64,000 nt of DNA from Megamerina dolium (Eukaryota; Arthropoda; Insecta; Diptera; Megamerinidae), in contig OY978526.1 in NCBI GenBank assembly GCA_963854835.1, forward strand, positions 88,815,846-88,879,845, read 5' to 3'. Both the position numbers and the translations under genes were made by a program. Shown in pieces: positions 61,900 through 64,000 of the stretch (within the stretch, counting starts at the first letter, position 1; each line of letters opens with the position of its first letter). The notes beneath the pieces are model-generated. The model had not been told where the DNA came from. It made no database searches and worked only from the letters and a program-made list of their open reading frames with translations.

Positions 61900-62407
61900 T
61901 AAAGAGTAAAATAGCATGAGCCAAACTAAAGAGTAAAAGAGAGTAGGAGAAATGTATAGAAGAGTAATTGATTTCAAAAGAGAGCGAACTAACAGTGAGC
62001 GAAAGAGAGTGCTGCTCGCTCGTATGATTTATTGGAAGAAAACGTGTTGTAGTCATTCGTGCCTTGTTTGTGATAAACAATAAAACTCCCACACTCTATT
62101 TTACCAAGCAATAACATAAAAAAGCCGGTTAGTTTCGTTATTTAATGGTGTTTACTTGTTCATGTTTGTCTAGCGCCCAAAAGCATGCAGTATGTTAAAT
62201 ATTTAATGTGGATAGGTACATATCTTGAACTAAAGTGCTTCATTGCTTTATTGCTTAAGTAAATATTTGCGCAAACAGAATAACATTGCATATCCAGCAT
62301 AACAGTGCTTAAAAAAAAAGAGATGAGATAAAAAACAACAACAACTTAGCGCACAACCAGTATAGAATTTAGATATTAGTCAACCAACCTTAAGAAACCG
62401 CCTCAAA
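61900..62407 (+). promoter_or_regulatory. Possible promoter and 5' UTR of the 62408 exon
   Basis: A cluster of GAGAG-type motifs lies at 61925-62010 (aaaagagagtagg, aaaagagagcgaa, gaaagagagtgct), resembling GAGA-factor sites in fly promoters. An Inr-like tcattc occurs near 62054. An in-frame TAG at 62363 precedes the start codon with no other in-frame ATG between. This is suggestive only; no TATA box or downstream element is convincing. Confidence 0.35.
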
Positions 62408-63980
62408 ATGTCAGCCAAGTCAAATGAGCACACAAATGAGCAGCAAACGAAAATGGCACCGGAAATACCGCGTCTAACATCCGAGCTGGCCGCACAAGCT
62501 GCCATACGCGCACAACAAATTCTACGCAAACAAGCCTCGCAGGAAGAAAATAAATCGAATCAGCAACAAACAATGCCAGCACAATCGCAGCCACCATTGA
62601 TAAATTTGCCACCGAAACCGCTAGGCGCTGTACCGCCACCGTTGCCGCCACAACATAGTAAACCAGTTCCTGCCATACCGGCACGTTCGGCCGAGCGTGC
62701 ACCACCACCAGAGATACCACCAAAACGTCACAGTTTGAAAAGCTTACCCGATGGTATACCGTTACCGCCACCAAGTCGCCAACCGCCACCGTTACCAAGG
62801 AAACCAGCTTCAGCGCAAAATTCCGCGCAAAATAGCGCACAGAATTCACCCCTGGCCGCCGTTAAGTTCAAAGACAAACAGCCACCATTACCAGTCGATA
62901 AACCCGAAATGAAACGTAGCTCAAATCCATTTGACATTCCGCTCAATTTATCAGCCGATATTGGTGGCAAACCTATACCGGTTCCTTCGCCGGCTCCGAC
63001 GCGTGCTAGCGATACCAAGAAGGCTGCACATGCAGCTGCCGCCGCCGCCGCCGCCGCAGCTACAGCAGCAGGAGCATGCAATGCAGCGCAACTATCGCCC
63101 ACGGAAGATTTTGGATCCGAAGACGCATTGCGTGGCATCGAAAGTGGTCTGCGTAATATGGAACGCGCAATGCAGGAGCAAATGAATTTACGCTCAATGG
63201 AAGCGGCTGCTGCTGCGGCTGCGCTCGCACAAAATAAGTTCGATGTTGATTTCGGTGCCAATTTTAATGCCCGCAATGTGGAATCGGTTAATTTACGTAC
63301 AATCGCCTCAGCGTTGCGTAATCATTCGTTAGAGGAGGGACGTGAGGCTGCCAGTGCCGCTGCTCGACAATCATTCGAAGAGTTAAAACAATTGCGTACA
63401 CAACAACTGCAACTCTCATCGGCGAATCAAATGCCACTACACAATCAGGTTGCTGGCACTGTTGAGCACTCGATGCGGTCAACTATCGAACATCACATGC
63501 GTTCGTTAGATCGTAATTTACCGCTTGAACTTCAATACAGTCGACATCGTGCACAAATGCAGTCGGCTCAATTGGAATTCGGTAAGGTACCTGTTACTGG
63601 TGCCGGCAACAGCGGTGGTGGAATATTGAGTGCGCAACAACAACAACAGCAGCAGCCAACGCAGCAGCAGCAACAACAACCACCCAGTAATCAACCAATG
63701 CCATTAAGTAGTGAATTTCGTGAACATATCCGTCAGCAATTATTAGGCAATATACCGGGTAATGTTGTTCACAATACCGGACAGACACCAGGCTCAGCTG
63801 CTGCAGCAGCTCTTTTACAGCATCAAGCACAGTCTCGAGCTGCCGCAGCCGCCGCCGCCGCCGCCGCTGCTGCAGCTGCACAAGCAGTTGGCGGTTTGAC
63901 ACGTGAGGAACTACGAATGCGACGACGTTCCTCTCACGATGAAACTCAAATGACTCAAGGTGTTGGCGGTGGTTTGCCGG
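62408..63980 (+). CDS. 5' coding exon: proline/alanine/glutamine-rich; possible internal Dys first exon
   Basis: The start ATG has context ctcaaaATG, near the fly consensus, and an upstream in-frame stop. The exon runs 524 codons plus one base to a donor cgg|gttagt. The N-terminus (about 1-30) is a short helix. Residues 50-180 are proline-rich with SH3-ligand-like blocks (PPPEIPPKRHS, PPLPRKP, KQPPLPVDKP). Poly-alanine runs occur near 205-222 and 485-500, and glutamine runs near 410-425. Between them, helical segments (LRGIESGLRNMERAMQEQMN) are less repetitive. Drosophila Dys has short isoforms from internal promoters with unique first exons, and strand and position fit that, but I do not recognise the sequence. 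It could be another gene. Confidence 0.7.
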
Positions 63981-64000
63981 GTTAGTGAAAATATTTACCG

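Noticed and set aside
62728..63276. Minus-strand 182-codon alanine-rich frame
   Set aside because: It mirrors GC-rich alanine and proline codons of the + strand exon; it has no independent start context.

Overview
The window is AT-rich nuclear DNA from an insect. The exon-intron style, Drosophila-like splice sites and start context, glutamine/alanine runs, and load of mariner, LINE and mini-me-like repeats suggest a higher (brachyceran) fly. A tephritid fruit fly is my best guess, inferred from general character rather than from a species marker.

The window is occupied by part of one very large + strand gene, which I identify as dystrophin (Dys). Thirteen coding exons were placed between 3127 and 42386. 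All have GT/AG boundaries and every exon-exon junction keeps one reading frame. They encode most of the first calponin-homology (CH) domain, the second CH domain, spectrin repeats R1-R3 that align by eye with human dystrophin, further divergent spectrin-type repeats, a 380-residue disordered insert, and a repeat resembling the C-terminal part of the human dystrophin rod. The initiator exons lie before base 1. The ZZ/EF-hand C-terminus lies beyond base 64000. A separate 5' exon at 62408-63980, proline-, alanine- and glutamine-rich and opening with a good start context after an in-frame stop, is either an internal-promoter first exon of a short Dys isoform or the start of another gene.

Layout: 1-3126 intron with a fold-back repeat holding a nested SINE and a deleted mariner; 3127-3281 CH1 exon; 3282-8821 intron with two mariner-type elements and a LINE tail; 8822-13958 the main CH/rod exons with short introns; 13959-17208 intron with a MITE and a dead transposase gene; 17209-19237 disordered-insert exon and following rod exons; 19238-24527 intron with a MITE and two LINE fragments; 24528-24795 two small exons; 24796-41082 a 16-kb intron with SINEs, LINEs and mariners; 41083-42386 two exons around a Tc1/mariner element; 42387-62407 a 20-kb intron with nested LINE/mariner, two inverted Helentron-like (mini-me-like) elements, a fold-back hairpin and Mos-type mariners; 62408-63980 the alternative 5' exon.

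The most interesting material is in the introns. There is a tRNA-derived SINE family with a perfect 15-bp target-site duplication on one copy and at least five other copies or fragments. A pair of 1.7-kb Helentron-like elements carries a (GTCC)n tract and a 3' hairpin, and one copy sits inside a mariner. A 549-bp fold-back made of two inverted mariner 5' ends could be transcribed as a long hairpin within Dys pre-mRNA. In the gene itself, the disordered insert is one symmetric, cleanly skippable exon.
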